64,000 bases of DNA, from the NCBI GenBank assembly GCA_017622085.1, contig JAGARU010000061.1, forward strand, positions 1 through 64,000. Reading direction: 5' to 3'. Below are positions 1-7,823 of the stretch, one piece after another. The notes beneath the pieces were generated by a model. It searched no databases, was not told where the DNA came from, and was given only the letters and a program-made list of their open reading frames with translations. Each line of letters opens with the position of its first letter. Positions within the stretch are counted from its first letter, which is position 1. The stretch is from Clostridia bacterium (lineage in GTDB: Bacteria; Bacillota; Clostridia; Oscillospirales; CAG-272). A program made the translations under genes and the position numbers.

Positions 1-136
1 CCAACAGGGATGCTTCTCGCCCCTATTGGAAACCCAGAGCCAAGGGATTGCATCCCTCTGGACACCCGCATATTTTCCTCGAAAATGGTACCCAAACTGT
101 AAAAATGCAGTTTGACACCATTCCTCAGAAAATACA
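1..136. other. left edge, no gene recognised
   Basis: No reading frame here has a start with a ribosome binding site or a recognisable product. The minus strand is open through part of it, so the tail of an element lying to the left is possible, but I cannot support a gene. Confidence 0.4.
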
Positions 137-190
137 AAACCGCTGTGATCTCCATCCTTGCGAGGATGAAAATTACAGCGGTTTGTTTTT
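137..190 (-). terminator. terminator after the TetR gene
   Basis: A ten-base inverted repeat (137-146 with 175-184) encloses a second short hairpin. T-rich tracts flank it on both strands, so it could work in both directions. It lies just past the stop codon of the TetR gene. Confidence 0.7.
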
Positions 191-198
191 GCATTAGC

Positions 199-774
199 TC
201 AATGTTCCGATTGTTCTTTCAATCCCAACATTACATGCAAAGTCATTCTGTGAGCAAGCCCGGACAATTCTGCCAAAGAAATTTCTTTCCCTGTCTCGTG
301 CCAGAATTGCAAAAGTCCTGTAAACGCAGATGTAACATAAGCGATGATATAGTCTTGATAGGGATTCTCTTTTTCCTGCTTCATCACTGCGTTAAAAACG
401 TTCGCAGCCTCTTTTCGTACATGATCTAAAAACTGTGGATCGCCGTCCTTGCCAAGAAGCAAAAACAGATTGTCATCGTATTCGCCAAAAACTTCAATTA
501 CCTTTGCAGACACCGCTTGGAAGTCTGCAAAATTTTTATCTTCAAATACTGACCAGACTTTAGAACGCAAATCCTCGATGATTTCATCCTCTGCTTGGGC
601 AAGCAAATCATTCATATCAGAAAAATACACATAGAATGTGCCACGGTTCAAATCAGCATACTTTGTAATCTCGCTGATTGTCACGTTGTTCAGTCCACGC
701 TTTTTGGCTATCACCCAAAACGCATCAATCATGCTTTGCTTCGTTTGCGCTGTTTTTTCCGGTTGTTTCTTCAT
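199..774 (-). CDS. TetR/AcrR family transcriptional regulator
   Basis: 191 aa. The N-terminal 60 residues form a TetR-type helix-turn-helix: the first helix carries a variant of the usual 'aa..lf...G...vt..ia' pattern, followed by 'ISEITKYADLNRGTFYVYFSDMNDLL'-like recognition and dimer helices (quoted in part). The C-terminal half is helical and would bind the ligand. AAAGGAG lies upstream of the ATG. The gene is divergent from the ABC exporter operon and shares with it a control region holding two inverted repeats, so it most likely represses itself and the exporter and is released by an exporter substrate. The ligand cannot be told from sequence. Confidence 0.9.
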   Translation of the reverse strand: MKKQPEKTAQTKQSMIDAFWVIAKKRGLNNVTISEITKYADLNRGTFYVYFSDMNDLLAQAEDEIIEDLRSKVWSVFEDKNFADFQAVSAKVIEVFGEYDDNLFLLLGKDGDPQFLDHVRKEAANVFNAVMKQEKENPYQDYIIAYVTSAFTGLLQFWHETGKEISLAELSGLAHRMTLHVMLGLKEQSEH

Positions 775-800
775 GTTTTATTTCACGCTCCTTTGATTAC

Positions 801-825
801 CCAACAACGAGTTGTGTGTTGTTGG
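801..825. promoter_or_regulatory. inverted repeat, likely TetR operator 1
   Basis: CCAACAAC (801-808) and GTTGTTGG (818-825) form a perfect inverted repeat with a 9-base centre. It abuts the -35 box of the exporter promoter (826) and lies in the leader of the tetR transcript. The half-site CAAC recurs in the second palindrome at 863-874, as expected if one repressor binds both. Confidence 0.65.
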
Positions 826-854
826 TTGACACAGCTTTTGATTTTGAGTATAAT
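826..854 (+). promoter_or_regulatory. consensus sigma-A promoter of the ABC exporter operon
   Basis: TTGACA (826-831), a 17-base spacer and TATAAT (849-854) match both consensus hexamers exactly. It reads towards the ATP-binding protein gene that starts at 919. Confidence 0.85.
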
Positions 855-857
855 AAT

Positions 858-886
858 ATTATACAACATGTTGTCGGATTTGTCAA
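858..886 (-). promoter_or_regulatory. consensus sigma-A promoter of the TetR gene
   Basis: On the minus strand TTGACA (complement of 881-886), 17 bases and TATAAT (complement of 858-863) match consensus exactly. The spacer holds the 863-874 palindrome, so bound repressor would block this promoter directly. Confidence 0.8.
863..874. promoter_or_regulatory. perfect 12-base palindrome, likely TetR operator 2
   Basis: ACAACATGTTGT is a perfect palindrome. It lies at the expected transcription start of the exporter operon and in the spacer of the tetR promoter, an ideal position to repress both. Confidence 0.7.
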
Positions 887-918
887 TCCGATCACGATTA
901 CCACAAAGGAGCGATTAT

Positions 919-1833
919 ATGCCTGTTATTGAAGTGTCCCATCTTACAAAAGATTACGGTCACGGCAGAGGTGTTTTTGATGTTTCCATAAAAGTTGAGC
1001 AAGGTATGTGTTACGGATTTCTCGGCCCGAACGGCGCCGGTAAGACAACCACCATCCGACATTTGATGGGATTTTCAAAGCCGCAAAGCGGAAGCACCTC
1101 TATTCTCGGCTGTGACAGTTGGAACTGTGCCGACGAATTAAAAAACGCTGTCGGCTATTTGCCCGGTGAAATTGCTTTTCCGAAGGGCTTGACCGGGACG
1201 GAATTTTTGGATATGCAAATGAAGCTGCGCCGAGTGAAAGATGAAGCATACAAAAATGAACTGCTGGAAAGATTTCAGCTTGATCCATCCATGCGTGTGG
1301 AGAAAATGAGTCTGGGTGTTCGCAGAAAGCTGGCAGTTGTTACGGCTTTTCTGCACGACCCGGACATTCTGATCCTGGACGAACCGACTTCCGGCCTTGA
1401 TCCTATCATGCAGCAAAACTTTATTGATTTTATTCTATCGGAGAAAAAAAGAGGAAAAACCATTTTGCTGTCCTCTCACATCTTCCATGAGGTTGATGCC
1501 TGCTGTGACCGTATTTCCATCATCAAAGATGGGCGCATCGTTGCCGATTTTGTTGCAGATGAATTAAAAAACAGAAGCACAAAGATCTACCGCATCTCCT
1601 TCAGTGATAAGGACAGCTATGATGCGTTTGTGTGTAAGGATTATTTGTTCCATTCCAGGAATGAGAAAAAGCTCCGTGCAAGAGTGATGATCGAAGCAGC
1701 GCAGATCAACCGACTGCTGACCGATATTACGCCGCTGAGTGTGACAGAATTCCAGGAGATTCCGTTTACGCTGGAAGATTATTTTATGGAGTTCTATAAA
1801 AATGACTGTCAGTTCGGGGAGGTGCAATCATGA
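919..1833 (+). CDS. ABC transporter ATP-binding protein (first of pair)
   Basis: 304 aa from the ATG at 919, preceded by AAAGGAG; the open frame extends further upstream but that part overlaps the promoter. Walker A is GPNGAGKTT, a signature-like SLGVRRK follows, Walker B is ILILDEPTSGLD, and the H-loop is SSH. The C-terminal 90 residues are an accessory domain like those of drug and peptide exporters. The stop overlaps the start of the next gene (ATGA at 1830-1833). The next ATPase has the same length, so the two probably form a heterodimer or arose by duplication. The signature motif is not the canonical LSGGQ. Confidence 0.9.
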   Translation: MPVIEVSHLTKDYGHGRGVFDVSIKVEQGMCYGFLGPNGAGKTTTIRHLMGFSKPQSGSTSILGCDSWNCADELKNAVGYLPGEIAFPKGLTGTEFLDMQMKLRRVKDEAYKNELLERFQLDPSMRVEKMSLGVRRKLAVVTAFLHDPDILILDEPTSGLDPIMQQNFIDFILSEKKRGKTILLSSHIFHEVDACCDRISIIKDGRIVADFVADELKNRSTKIYRISFSDKDSYDAFVCKDYLFHSRNEKKLRARVMIEAAQINRLLTDITPLSVTEFQEIPFTLEDYFMEFYKNDCQFGEVQS

Positions 1834-2744
1834 GCGATATTATGATAAAGGTTGCGCATCTAACCAAAGATTACGGCCATGAGCACGGTATCTTTGATAT
1901 TTCCCTTGAAGTGAAAAAGGGAGAAGTGTTCGGATACATCGGCACCAACGGTTCCGGTAAAACCACTACGATCCGTTCCATGATGGGCTTCATTCAGCCG
2001 GATGCAGGCAGTTCGACGATTATGGGTATGGACGCATGGAGCAATTCTATTGCCATCAAACCTTATGTCAGCTATGTTCCCGGTGAGATTGCGTTCCCCG
2101 GACTTCGCACAGGAACGGATTTCCTGAAACTGCAGGCGGAGTATCTGGGCATTACGGACTTTACTTATATGAACAAGCTGATCAAGCTGCTTCAGCTTGA
2201 CCCCTCTGCCAATCTCAAGCGAATGTCAAAAGGCATGAAACAGAAAACGGCACTTGTGGCAGCGCTCATGGGAGACCGTGAGATATTGATTCTTGACGAG
2301 CCGACCACCGGACTTGACCCGCTGATGCGTGAAGTGTTCCTTGATCTGATTCGTGAGGAAAAAGCCAAGGGCAAAACGATTTTCATGTCCAGCCATATCT
2401 TTGAAGAAATTGAAGGTGTCTGCGACAAAGCTGCCATGATCAAGGACGGGCATCTGATTGATATTATGGATGTTCATGCCATGCGCCACGAGCCGACAAA
2501 GCATTTCCATGTTCTGTTCAAAAACGGTGTTGATCGTGATGCCTTTATGGCACAATGCGATTTTGCCCATTGTGTACAGGAGAAGGAATCCGGCTGCAAT
2601 ATTACCGTAGATATTGCGCAAATCAAGAAAATGCTTGTTCAGTTGAATTGTTATCCGCTGACCCGGCTTTCCGAGGAACACGAAACCTTGGAAAAGAAAT
2701 TCCGGGAAGCGTTTAAGAAAGGAGCAGCCCCCGATGGGAAATAA
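1830..2744 (+). CDS. ABC transporter ATP-binding protein (second of pair)
   Basis: 304 aa. Walker A is GTNGSGKTT, the signature position reads MSKGMKQK, Walker B is ILILDEPTTGLD and the H-loop SSH. It resembles the upstream ATPase along its whole length, including the opening 'VAHLTKDYGH'. It overlaps the upstream gene by 4 bases and the downstream permease by 11, so the three are translationally coupled. It would energise export through the single permease that follows. Confidence 0.9.
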   Translation: MSDIMIKVAHLTKDYGHEHGIFDISLEVKKGEVFGYIGTNGSGKTTTIRSMMGFIQPDAGSSTIMGMDAWSNSIAIKPYVSYVPGEIAFPGLRTGTDFLKLQAEYLGITDFTYMNKLIKLLQLDPSANLKRMSKGMKQKTALVAALMGDREILILDEPTTGLDPLMREVFLDLIREEKAKGKTIFMSSHIFEEIEGVCDKAAMIKDGHLIDIMDVHAMRHEPTKHFHVLFKNGVDRDAFMAQCDFAHCVQEKESGCNITVDIAQIKKMLVQLNCYPLTRLSEEHETLEKKFREAFKKGAAPDGK

Positions 2745-3933
2745 TACAAAAACCGCTAAACACTTTTCTGTTCCGTTGATGAAACAGAATATCAAGTCCA
2801 ACCTTGTGCTGGCCGTTGTGATCACGCTGATCTTCTGTATGATCACAACAGTGATTACCGCCGCTATGAATATGATGGGCACCACCACATCCCCTGCGGT
2901 GGATATCGAGGATGCACAGGAGCAATTTTACAGCCACCTTTTTGCTATGGCAGCCTATAAACAGATGACGGGAACGGAATTGTCTGTAGATGACTTCCTG
3001 GAAACCGATGATCGCAGTACCTATGATACCGTTTTTGAAATGATCGGCAGCCAGTCAGAGGATTTGAAACTCAGCTCCGATGTCTTTGCAGATTCTATTG
3101 CCGTGCTGACTGAAGCGGATGGTTCCGTTGACAGCTATGTGGAGCAGTTTGAATACATCTATGCCCTCAGCGATGAAAAAGGCGTGTTCTCCGACGAAGA
3201 GTTAAGCATTGATGAAATGATGTCCACTATGATCTCTGGCATGGGAATGGATGCCGACCAGTTTAATAAGATGGCAAAAATGGACAGAACTTCTATGCTG
3301 AATAAGATGTATTTTACCGTTATGGGTCTTATTCCTCTGCTGATCTTCGTTGTGATCGTGGGCAATTCCTTGATTGCCAGCCAAGTGGACTGCGGCTCTA
3401 TGGCTTATGTTCTGGCAACACCGACCAAGCGAAGCGCTGTTGCCAATACACAGGCGATTTTCCTGATTCTTGCGCCGCTTATCATCTGTATGCTTGGCTG
3501 TGGGGTGCGTATTGCAGCATCCACGGTGCTGACAGGTGAAAGCAACATTGCCATGAATGCAGCACTCTACGGCGGTATGTATGTACTGATTGAAGCTATT
3601 GGCGGTCTGTGCTACATGGGCAGCTGTCTGTTTAATCAGAGTAAAAAGGCTACGGCTTTTGGCGGCGGTATTGCGGTGTGGTGCTTCATTGCATCTCTGC
3701 TGGGAATATTTGGCTCGGAGGATATGGTCAATATGGGGGTTGGTATCGAGGAACTTGGTATCTTCAACAAGCTGACGCTTGTTGGCCTTTATGATATTAA
3801 GGCCCTTGCTACCGTTGGTAGTGGCGATGTAAACTACGATTTCGTTTGGAAACTCTGTGTCCTTGCAGGTGTTGCAATAGTGTCCTATACAATTGGCAAG
3901 TTCCGCTTCCAGAAAAAAGACCTGCCGCTATAA
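2734..3933 (+). CDS. ABC-2 type transporter permease
   Basis: 399 aa with AAAGGAG at 2718-2724. One membrane segment near residues 22-46 is followed by an acidic extracellular domain of about 150 residues. A cluster of five hydrophobic segments then runs from about residue 190 to 395. This is the layout of ABC-2 exporters with a large loop after the first helix. It is the membrane partner of the two ATPases upstream. Control by the divergent TetR suggests export of a toxic compound, antimicrobial or signal; the substrate is unknown. Confidence 0.85.
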   Translation: MGNNTKTAKHFSVPLMKQNIKSNLVLAVVITLIFCMITTVITAAMNMMGTTTSPAVDIEDAQEQFYSHLFAMAAYKQMTGTELSVDDFLETDDRSTYDTVFEMIGSQSEDLKLSSDVFADSIAVLTEADGSVDSYVEQFEYIYALSDEKGVFSDEELSIDEMMSTMISGMGMDADQFNKMAKMDRTSMLNKMYFTVMGLIPLLIFVVIVGNSLIASQVDCGSMAYVLATPTKRSAVANTQAIFLILAPLIICMLGCGVRIAASTVLTGESNIAMNAALYGGMYVLIEAIGGLCYMGSCLFNQSKKATAFGGGIAVWCFIASLLGIFGSEDMVNMGVGIEELGIFNKLTLVGLYDIKALATVGSGDVNYDFVWKLCVLAGVAIVSYTIGKFRFQKKDLPL

Positions 3934-3947
3934 TCTTAAAAGTATTT

Positions 3948-3989
3948 CACGGCTGTTGCCCCATTATAGGGCAACAGCCGTGCGTTTTT
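3948..3989 (+). terminator. terminator of the ABC exporter operon
   Basis: A 14-base stem (CACGGCTGTTGCCC with its complement) and a 7-base loop are followed by GCGTTTTTA. The next gene converges on it, its stop codon lying inside the T tract. Confidence 0.85.
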
Positions 3990-4233
3990 AGTCAAGCGGT
4001 TTGTATTCAGTCACGGTTTTCAAATAGGTTTCGGGATCGCCGTTCAAAATAAGGTCTGCATACTCCACAGGGGCGTTGTAGATAAGATAATCAAGCTCTG
4101 ACCGTTCGTACATATTACGGGCAACCTCGTTCTCAGCGGCGATGGTATCAATCGCAATTATGCTGCCATCGGTGAATTTCAGTTCCACGCAGCAGTTATC
4201 GAAGTTGTATTCGCAAGAAATAAGGTGTTTCAT
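3988..4233 (-). CDS. small DUF6061-type protein, function unknown
   Basis: 81 aa with GGAGG upstream of the ATG. The protein opens with 'MKHLISCEYNFDNCCVELKF' and ends in 'YKPLD', which I recognise as a conserved small family (DUF6061) often seen in accessory DNA of gut Clostridia. It has no signal peptide or membrane segment. It lies just downstream of a truncated XRE regulator and next to a TetR-controlled exporter, which fits a mobile or recently acquired patch. No function can be stated. Confidence 0.7.
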   Translation of the reverse strand: MKHLISCEYNFDNCCVELKFTDGSIIAIDTIAAENEVARNMYERSELDYLIYNAPVEYADLILNGDPETYLKTVTEYKPLD

Positions 4234-4298
4234 AAGGTTTTACCTCCAAAATTGTATTGTTTGGAAGTAATGTAAGCGTGGGTTTTAGTGTGGTATCT

Positions 4299-4436
4299 TT
4301 AAGTTTGGGAAACCCCCGTTTCCCATTTGGATACAGCCTGAAAAGTCACGCATAAATCTTCCGCAAGCTCTCTTTGAGAAAGGCCTTTTTGTTTTCTCAA
4401 AAATTGAATATAGCGGCCAATTGCTTTGGTGTTCAT
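4299..4436 (-). pseudogene. truncated XRE-family regulator (helix-turn-helix only)
   Basis: 45 aa with a strong AGGAGG site. The product contains 'QRELAEDLCVTFQAVSKWE', a classic XRE/Cro recognition helix, and then stops after 'TGVSQT' where full-length relatives continue (usually '..LPDI..') into a long C-terminal domain. I could not restore a homologous continuation in another frame, so this is probably a deletion remnant rather than a simple frameshift. A minimal one-domain DNA-binding protein remains possible because promoter and ribosome binding site look intact. Confidence 0.65.
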
Positions 4437-4467
4437 ATGGAACCTCCTCGGTTTTATTTGCACTTAA

Positions 4468-4496
4468 ATTATACGGGAGAGTTCTCTTGTATTCAA
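4468..4496 (-). promoter_or_regulatory. sigma-A promoter of the truncated XRE gene
   Basis: Minus strand TTGAAT (complement of 4491-4496), 17 bases and TATAAT (complement of 4468-4473). The spacer carries a small inverted repeat (AGAG, two bases, CTCT) that could be an operator. Confidence 0.6.
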
Positions 4497-4536
4497 TAAC
4501 GGCGTTCTTGATAAAATTCTATGCGAAATAGACGGA

Positions 4537-4995
4537 CTATCGCTGTTTTTCCGGTGGACGTACAAATACTTGGAGAGGATAATTGAATTCTGCTGTCAGC
4601 TCGCCCGGAGTAAAGCCAAGGCGAGAGTAGAAGGCGCGTGGAGCGGCGCCTTTCGGGTCATTGGCGCGAAAGGTAGTGACGGAAATCTTGCGATTCGGAT
4701 CCAGCAGTGAGATAGCTTTCTTCACCAGGGCGGTGGCGATGCCCATTCTGCGATAAGTGGGAGCAACCGCGAGAAAATTGATCGCGTTGCGGCGTGTAGA
4801 GAACAACAGGACGCCTACGATGCTATCATCCATCTTTACGCAGAGGGCACGTCGTTCTCGCATGAGTCGGCAGACGAGCCCCGTATGGTTTTCCATTGCT
4901 TCTTCAGTCTCAAGTCCCGGGAAATTATCTCGAACCTCATCGACTAAGTTCATCCAAACAAAGATATCCTCCCGTGCGCCATATTCTACCTTCAT
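4537..4995 (-). CDS. GNAT family N-acetyltransferase
   Basis: 152 aa from the ATG at 4995, preceded by GGGGGTG; an ATG nine codons further out is possible. The acetyl-CoA loop is visible as 'VAPTYRRMGIATALV', followed by a beta bulge and 'AFYSRLGF' typical of the C-terminal GNAT half. The substrate is unknown. It is the only gene in the window that I found ending in TAG. Confidence 0.85.
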   Translation of the reverse strand: MKVEYGAREDIFVWMNLVDEVRDNFPGLETEEAMENHTGLVCRLMRERRALCVKMDDSIVGVLLFSTRRNAINFLAVAPTYRRMGIATALVKKAISLLDPNRKISVTTFRANDPKGAAPRAFYSRLGFTPGELTAEFNYPLQVFVRPPEKQR

Positions 4996-5051
4996 GTCAA
5001 CACCCCCGTTCATGTGGAGCAAAAGCGATGGAGGCCCGCCGCTTTTTATTT

Positions 5052-6752
5052 TTAGTCTTCAATAGCTGCTTTTTTTGCGAAAATCTTATGGATGATGGCA
5101 GGATCAAATTTCGGCTTGCGTCCGTATGTGTAAAGGCCGTTCTGTTCCTGTTCAACGTCCGTGAGCTGGGTATAGCAGAAGCCAAACATACAGGGGTTAT
5201 TCAGCAACGCATCGGTTAAGCCCTCCAAGCGTGCAAGGAACTCCTCGCGGGATTTCGGTGCATTGCCGTAGCCCCAGCCGGACTGATCCTCCGTCCAGGC
5301 AATTCCGCCGTACTCGCTGACAAAGGTAGGTTGTCCCTTTTTATAATGCTGGCGCTTATCAAATTGATCCACGAAAGTGCCGTCAATAGGAAGGTTCTTA
5401 TAATACTCAGCAAACTTAACCGGGTCTTGCTCGTAGTTGTGCACGTCAAAGATATCCGTTACTACGTGGAAGTTGCCGCTGGTATCGATGCAGGGGCGAG
5501 TGAGGTCGGCTACCTTAGTCGCCTTATACACGGTAGCAAGCACATTGTTGTGCTGGTAGTGGCCGTTGATGTCCCACGTCTCGTTGAAGGGACACCAGCC
5601 GATGATGGCAGGATGGTTGTAGTCACGCTCAATTTCCTCCAGCCATTCGGGCAGAATGCCGTAGATGCTTTCAGGCTTGGAGTGGTCGAGGCCCCAACTG
5701 GGGAACTCACCCCAGACAATATAGCCAAGGCGGTCGCAATGGTAGAGGAAGCGCTCCTCAAAGACCTTTTCGTGTAAGCGGGCGCCGTTGAAGCCCATAG
5801 CGAGAGAGCGCTCGATGTCGGCAATCAGCTCCTTGTCGTCCGGAGCAGTATAGATTCCGTCGGGATAGAAGCCTTGGTCGAGGACAAGACGCTGGAACAC
5901 AGACTTGCCATTGATCAGGAATCGGTATCCGTCCAGTTGAACGGTGCGAAGACCGAAGTAGCTCTTGACGGTATCCTCGCCGTAGGTCAGGACAAGATCG
6001 TAGAGCCGGCCGTTTCCTACTTCCCAAAGATGCTTTTCGGAGAGAGAAATACTAAGGTGTGCAACGCCGCCCAAGGATTCCGTTTCGGCTCTTCCCACTT
6101 CTCTGCCCTCATAAATTGCAGTTGCCTTGAGCGTGCCCTTTCCGCAAAGAGTAGCGGTGATGTTGAGGGTGGCACTGTTAGCGTCTGTATCGTATTTGGT
6201 TTTTACAATATATGTGTTCGGTACAAATTCCAGCCACACGGTCTGCCAGATACCGGTGGTTCGGGTATACATACAACCGTCGGAATAGTAACGCTCGCTC
6301 TGCTTACCGGACGGGATCATGGGATCACGGGTGTTGTCCTCCGCATGAACTGTCAAAACGTTAGTGCCGACTATGGCCTGCTCAGTAATATCCATGGAGA
6401 AGGACACGTATCCGCCCTCGTGAGTACCGCATTCCTTGCCGTTTACATACACGGTGGTCTTATAATCTACTGCGCCAAAATGAAGGATTACACGGCCGGA
6501 AAGATTTTCCTCCGTCAGTGTAAAGTCTCTTTTATACCATACGGAATCCATAAAGTCTACATGCTGTATGCCGGAAAGCGCGCTTTCCGGACAGAAGGGG
6601 ACTTCAATAATATCTGCAAAGGGCTTGTCCTGCTGATACAGTCGCCGATCGGCACCGCTGTTGGATTTATCGATTTCAAACTGCCATTTGCCGTTCAAAT
6701 TTACCCAGCTTTCACGGAAAAATTGAGGCTTGGGATGCTCGGATCTGTACAT
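5052..6752 (-). CDS. glycoside hydrolase family 2 protein
   Basis: 566 aa starting at the ATG at 6752 behind AAAGGAG. An N-terminal jelly-roll sugar-binding domain (about 1-170, opening 'NLNGKWQFEID') and an immunoglobulin-like domain (about 175-275) precede a TIM barrel. The acid/base is Glu391 in 'FNETWD' and the nucleophile Glu480 in 'FVSEYGG', both intact. GH2 enzymes include beta-galactosidases, beta-glucuronidases and beta-mannosidases; I cannot choose, and the protein is short for a LacZ. There is no signal peptide, so the substrate must be imported. It is divergent from the nucleoside hydrolase. Confidence 0.92.
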   Translation of the reverse strand: MYRSEHPKPQFFRESWVNLNGKWQFEIDKSNSGADRRLYQQDKPFADIIEVPFCPESALSGIQHVDFMDSVWYKRDFTLTEENLSGRVILHFGAVDYKTTVYVNGKECGTHEGGYVSFSMDITEQAIVGTNVLTVHAEDNTRDPMIPSGKQSERYYSDGCMYTRTTGIWQTVWLEFVPNTYIVKTKYDTDANSATLNITATLCGKGTLKATAIYEGREVGRAETESLGGVAHLSISLSEKHLWEVGNGRLYDLVLTYGEDTVKSYFGLRTVQLDGYRFLINGKSVFQRLVLDQGFYPDGIYTAPDDKELIADIERSLAMGFNGARLHEKVFEERFLYHCDRLGYIVWGEFPSWGLDHSKPESIYGILPEWLEEIERDYNHPAIIGWCPFNETWDINGHYQHNNVLATVYKATKVADLTRPCIDTSGNFHVVTDIFDVHNYEQDPVKFAEYYKNLPIDGTFVDQFDKRQHYKKGQPTFVSEYGGIAWTEDQSGWGYGNAPKSREEFLARLEGLTDALLNNPCMFGFCYTQLTDVEQEQNGLYTYGRKPKFDPAIIHKIFAKKAAIED

Positions 6753-6792
6753 AACATGTTCTCCTTTGATTTTGGATGAATTTGTTTTTTTC

Positions 6793-6821
6793 ATTATAAC
6801 AGATTGGATAATAGAAATCAA
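6793..6821 (-). promoter_or_regulatory. sigma-A promoter of the GH2 gene
   Basis: Minus strand TTGATT (complement of 6816-6821), 17 bases and TATAAT (complement of 6793-6798), with an extended TGT before the -10 box. Confidence 0.65.
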
Positions 6822-6901
6822 TTCTTGTTTTTCGATTTGCGTCTTTCTTTTTTTATTGGTTTCTGTTATACTGTAGTTAATAAAACTTCTCGGAGGAAAT
6901 T

Positions 6902-7813
6902 ATGAACGATATTCAACGGTTGAAGATGCTTGAGAGACCCCTTGCTCCTGTGGACGCAGTGCTGGATACGGATACCTACAACGAAATTGACGACCAGTTT
7001 GCGCTTGCCTATCTTTTGAGCTATAGCGAAAAAGTGAACACCCGTGCAATTTATGCGGCTCCCTTCCACAATGGTCACTCCGACGGACCGGAGGACGGAA
7101 TGGAAAAGAGCTACGATGAAATTGTCCACTTGCTCACTCTGATGGGACAAGCCGATCGAATTTCTACGGTGCACAAGGGCTCCCGCCGGTTTATGAAAAA
7201 CGAGACTGAGCCGGTGGATTCCGAGGCGGCGCGTCATCTTGCGGACTTAGCTATGAAATACACCTCGGAGTGTCCTCTTTACGTAATTGCCATTGGTGCC
7301 ATTACAAACGTTGCTTCCGCTCTTTTGTTGCGTCCTGAGATTGCCGATCGGATCATAATTGTGTGGCTGGGCGGACATTCCCGCCATTGGCCAAAAACCG
7401 ATGAATTTAATATGCGTCAGGACATCGCCGCGGCAAGAGTTGTATTTAATAGCGGAGCGGCGATCGTTCAGCTGCCTTGCATGGGTGTGGTCTCTGCCTT
7501 TACGGTAAGTGAAGCCGAGCTGAAGACTTGGCTGCTTGGCAAAAACAAGCTGTGTGATTATTTGGTACAACACGCCATTGACGAGGTTACTTATGCGGTC
7601 GGGCGGCCTTGGACCCGTGTGATCTGGGACGTTACTGCTGTTGCTTGGGTGGTGGGTGAGTTTACGCTGGATGAGATTATCCCTGCCCCGATTCCCGAGT
7701 ATGATTGCCGGTATGGTACCGGATGTGACCGTCACCTGATCAAATCTGTTTATCATATTCATCGGGACATGCTGTTTGAAGATATGGTGAAGCGGATTTC
7801 TGCGTTTGGCTGA
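6902..7813 (+). CDS. inosine/uridine-preferring nucleoside hydrolase family protein
   Basis: 303 aa with GGAGG before the ATG. The calcium-binding signature is present: Asp22, Asp24 and the Asp30-Asp31 pair in 'DTDTYNEIDDQ'. The family hydrolyses the N-glycosidic bond of nucleosides to ribose and base. The N-terminal strand is preceded by about 15 extra residues, and lineage-specific members with other glycosidic substrates exist. The gene ends just before the GH92 gene, so the two are probably cotranscribed; together with the divergent GH2 gene this suggests use of a glycosylated nutrient. Confidence 0.88.
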   Translation: MNDIQRLKMLERPLAPVDAVLDTDTYNEIDDQFALAYLLSYSEKVNTRAIYAAPFHNGHSDGPEDGMEKSYDEIVHLLTLMGQADRISTVHKGSRRFMKNETEPVDSEAARHLADLAMKYTSECPLYVIAIGAITNVASALLLRPEIADRIIIVWLGGHSRHWPKTDEFNMRQDIAAARVVFNSGAAIVQLPCMGVVSAFTVSEAELKTWLLGKNKLCDYLVQHAIDEVTYAVGRPWTRVIWDVTAVAWVVGEFTLDEIIPAPIPEYDCRYGTGCDRHLIKSVYHIHRDMLFEDMVKRISAFG

Positions 7814-7823
7814 CGGAGGAACT

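Noticed and set aside
4537..4539. Read-through of the acetyltransferase TAG as support for recoding
   Set aside because: The GNAT domain ends naturally there, and extension would run through further TAG codons into the XRE gene without a recognisable product.
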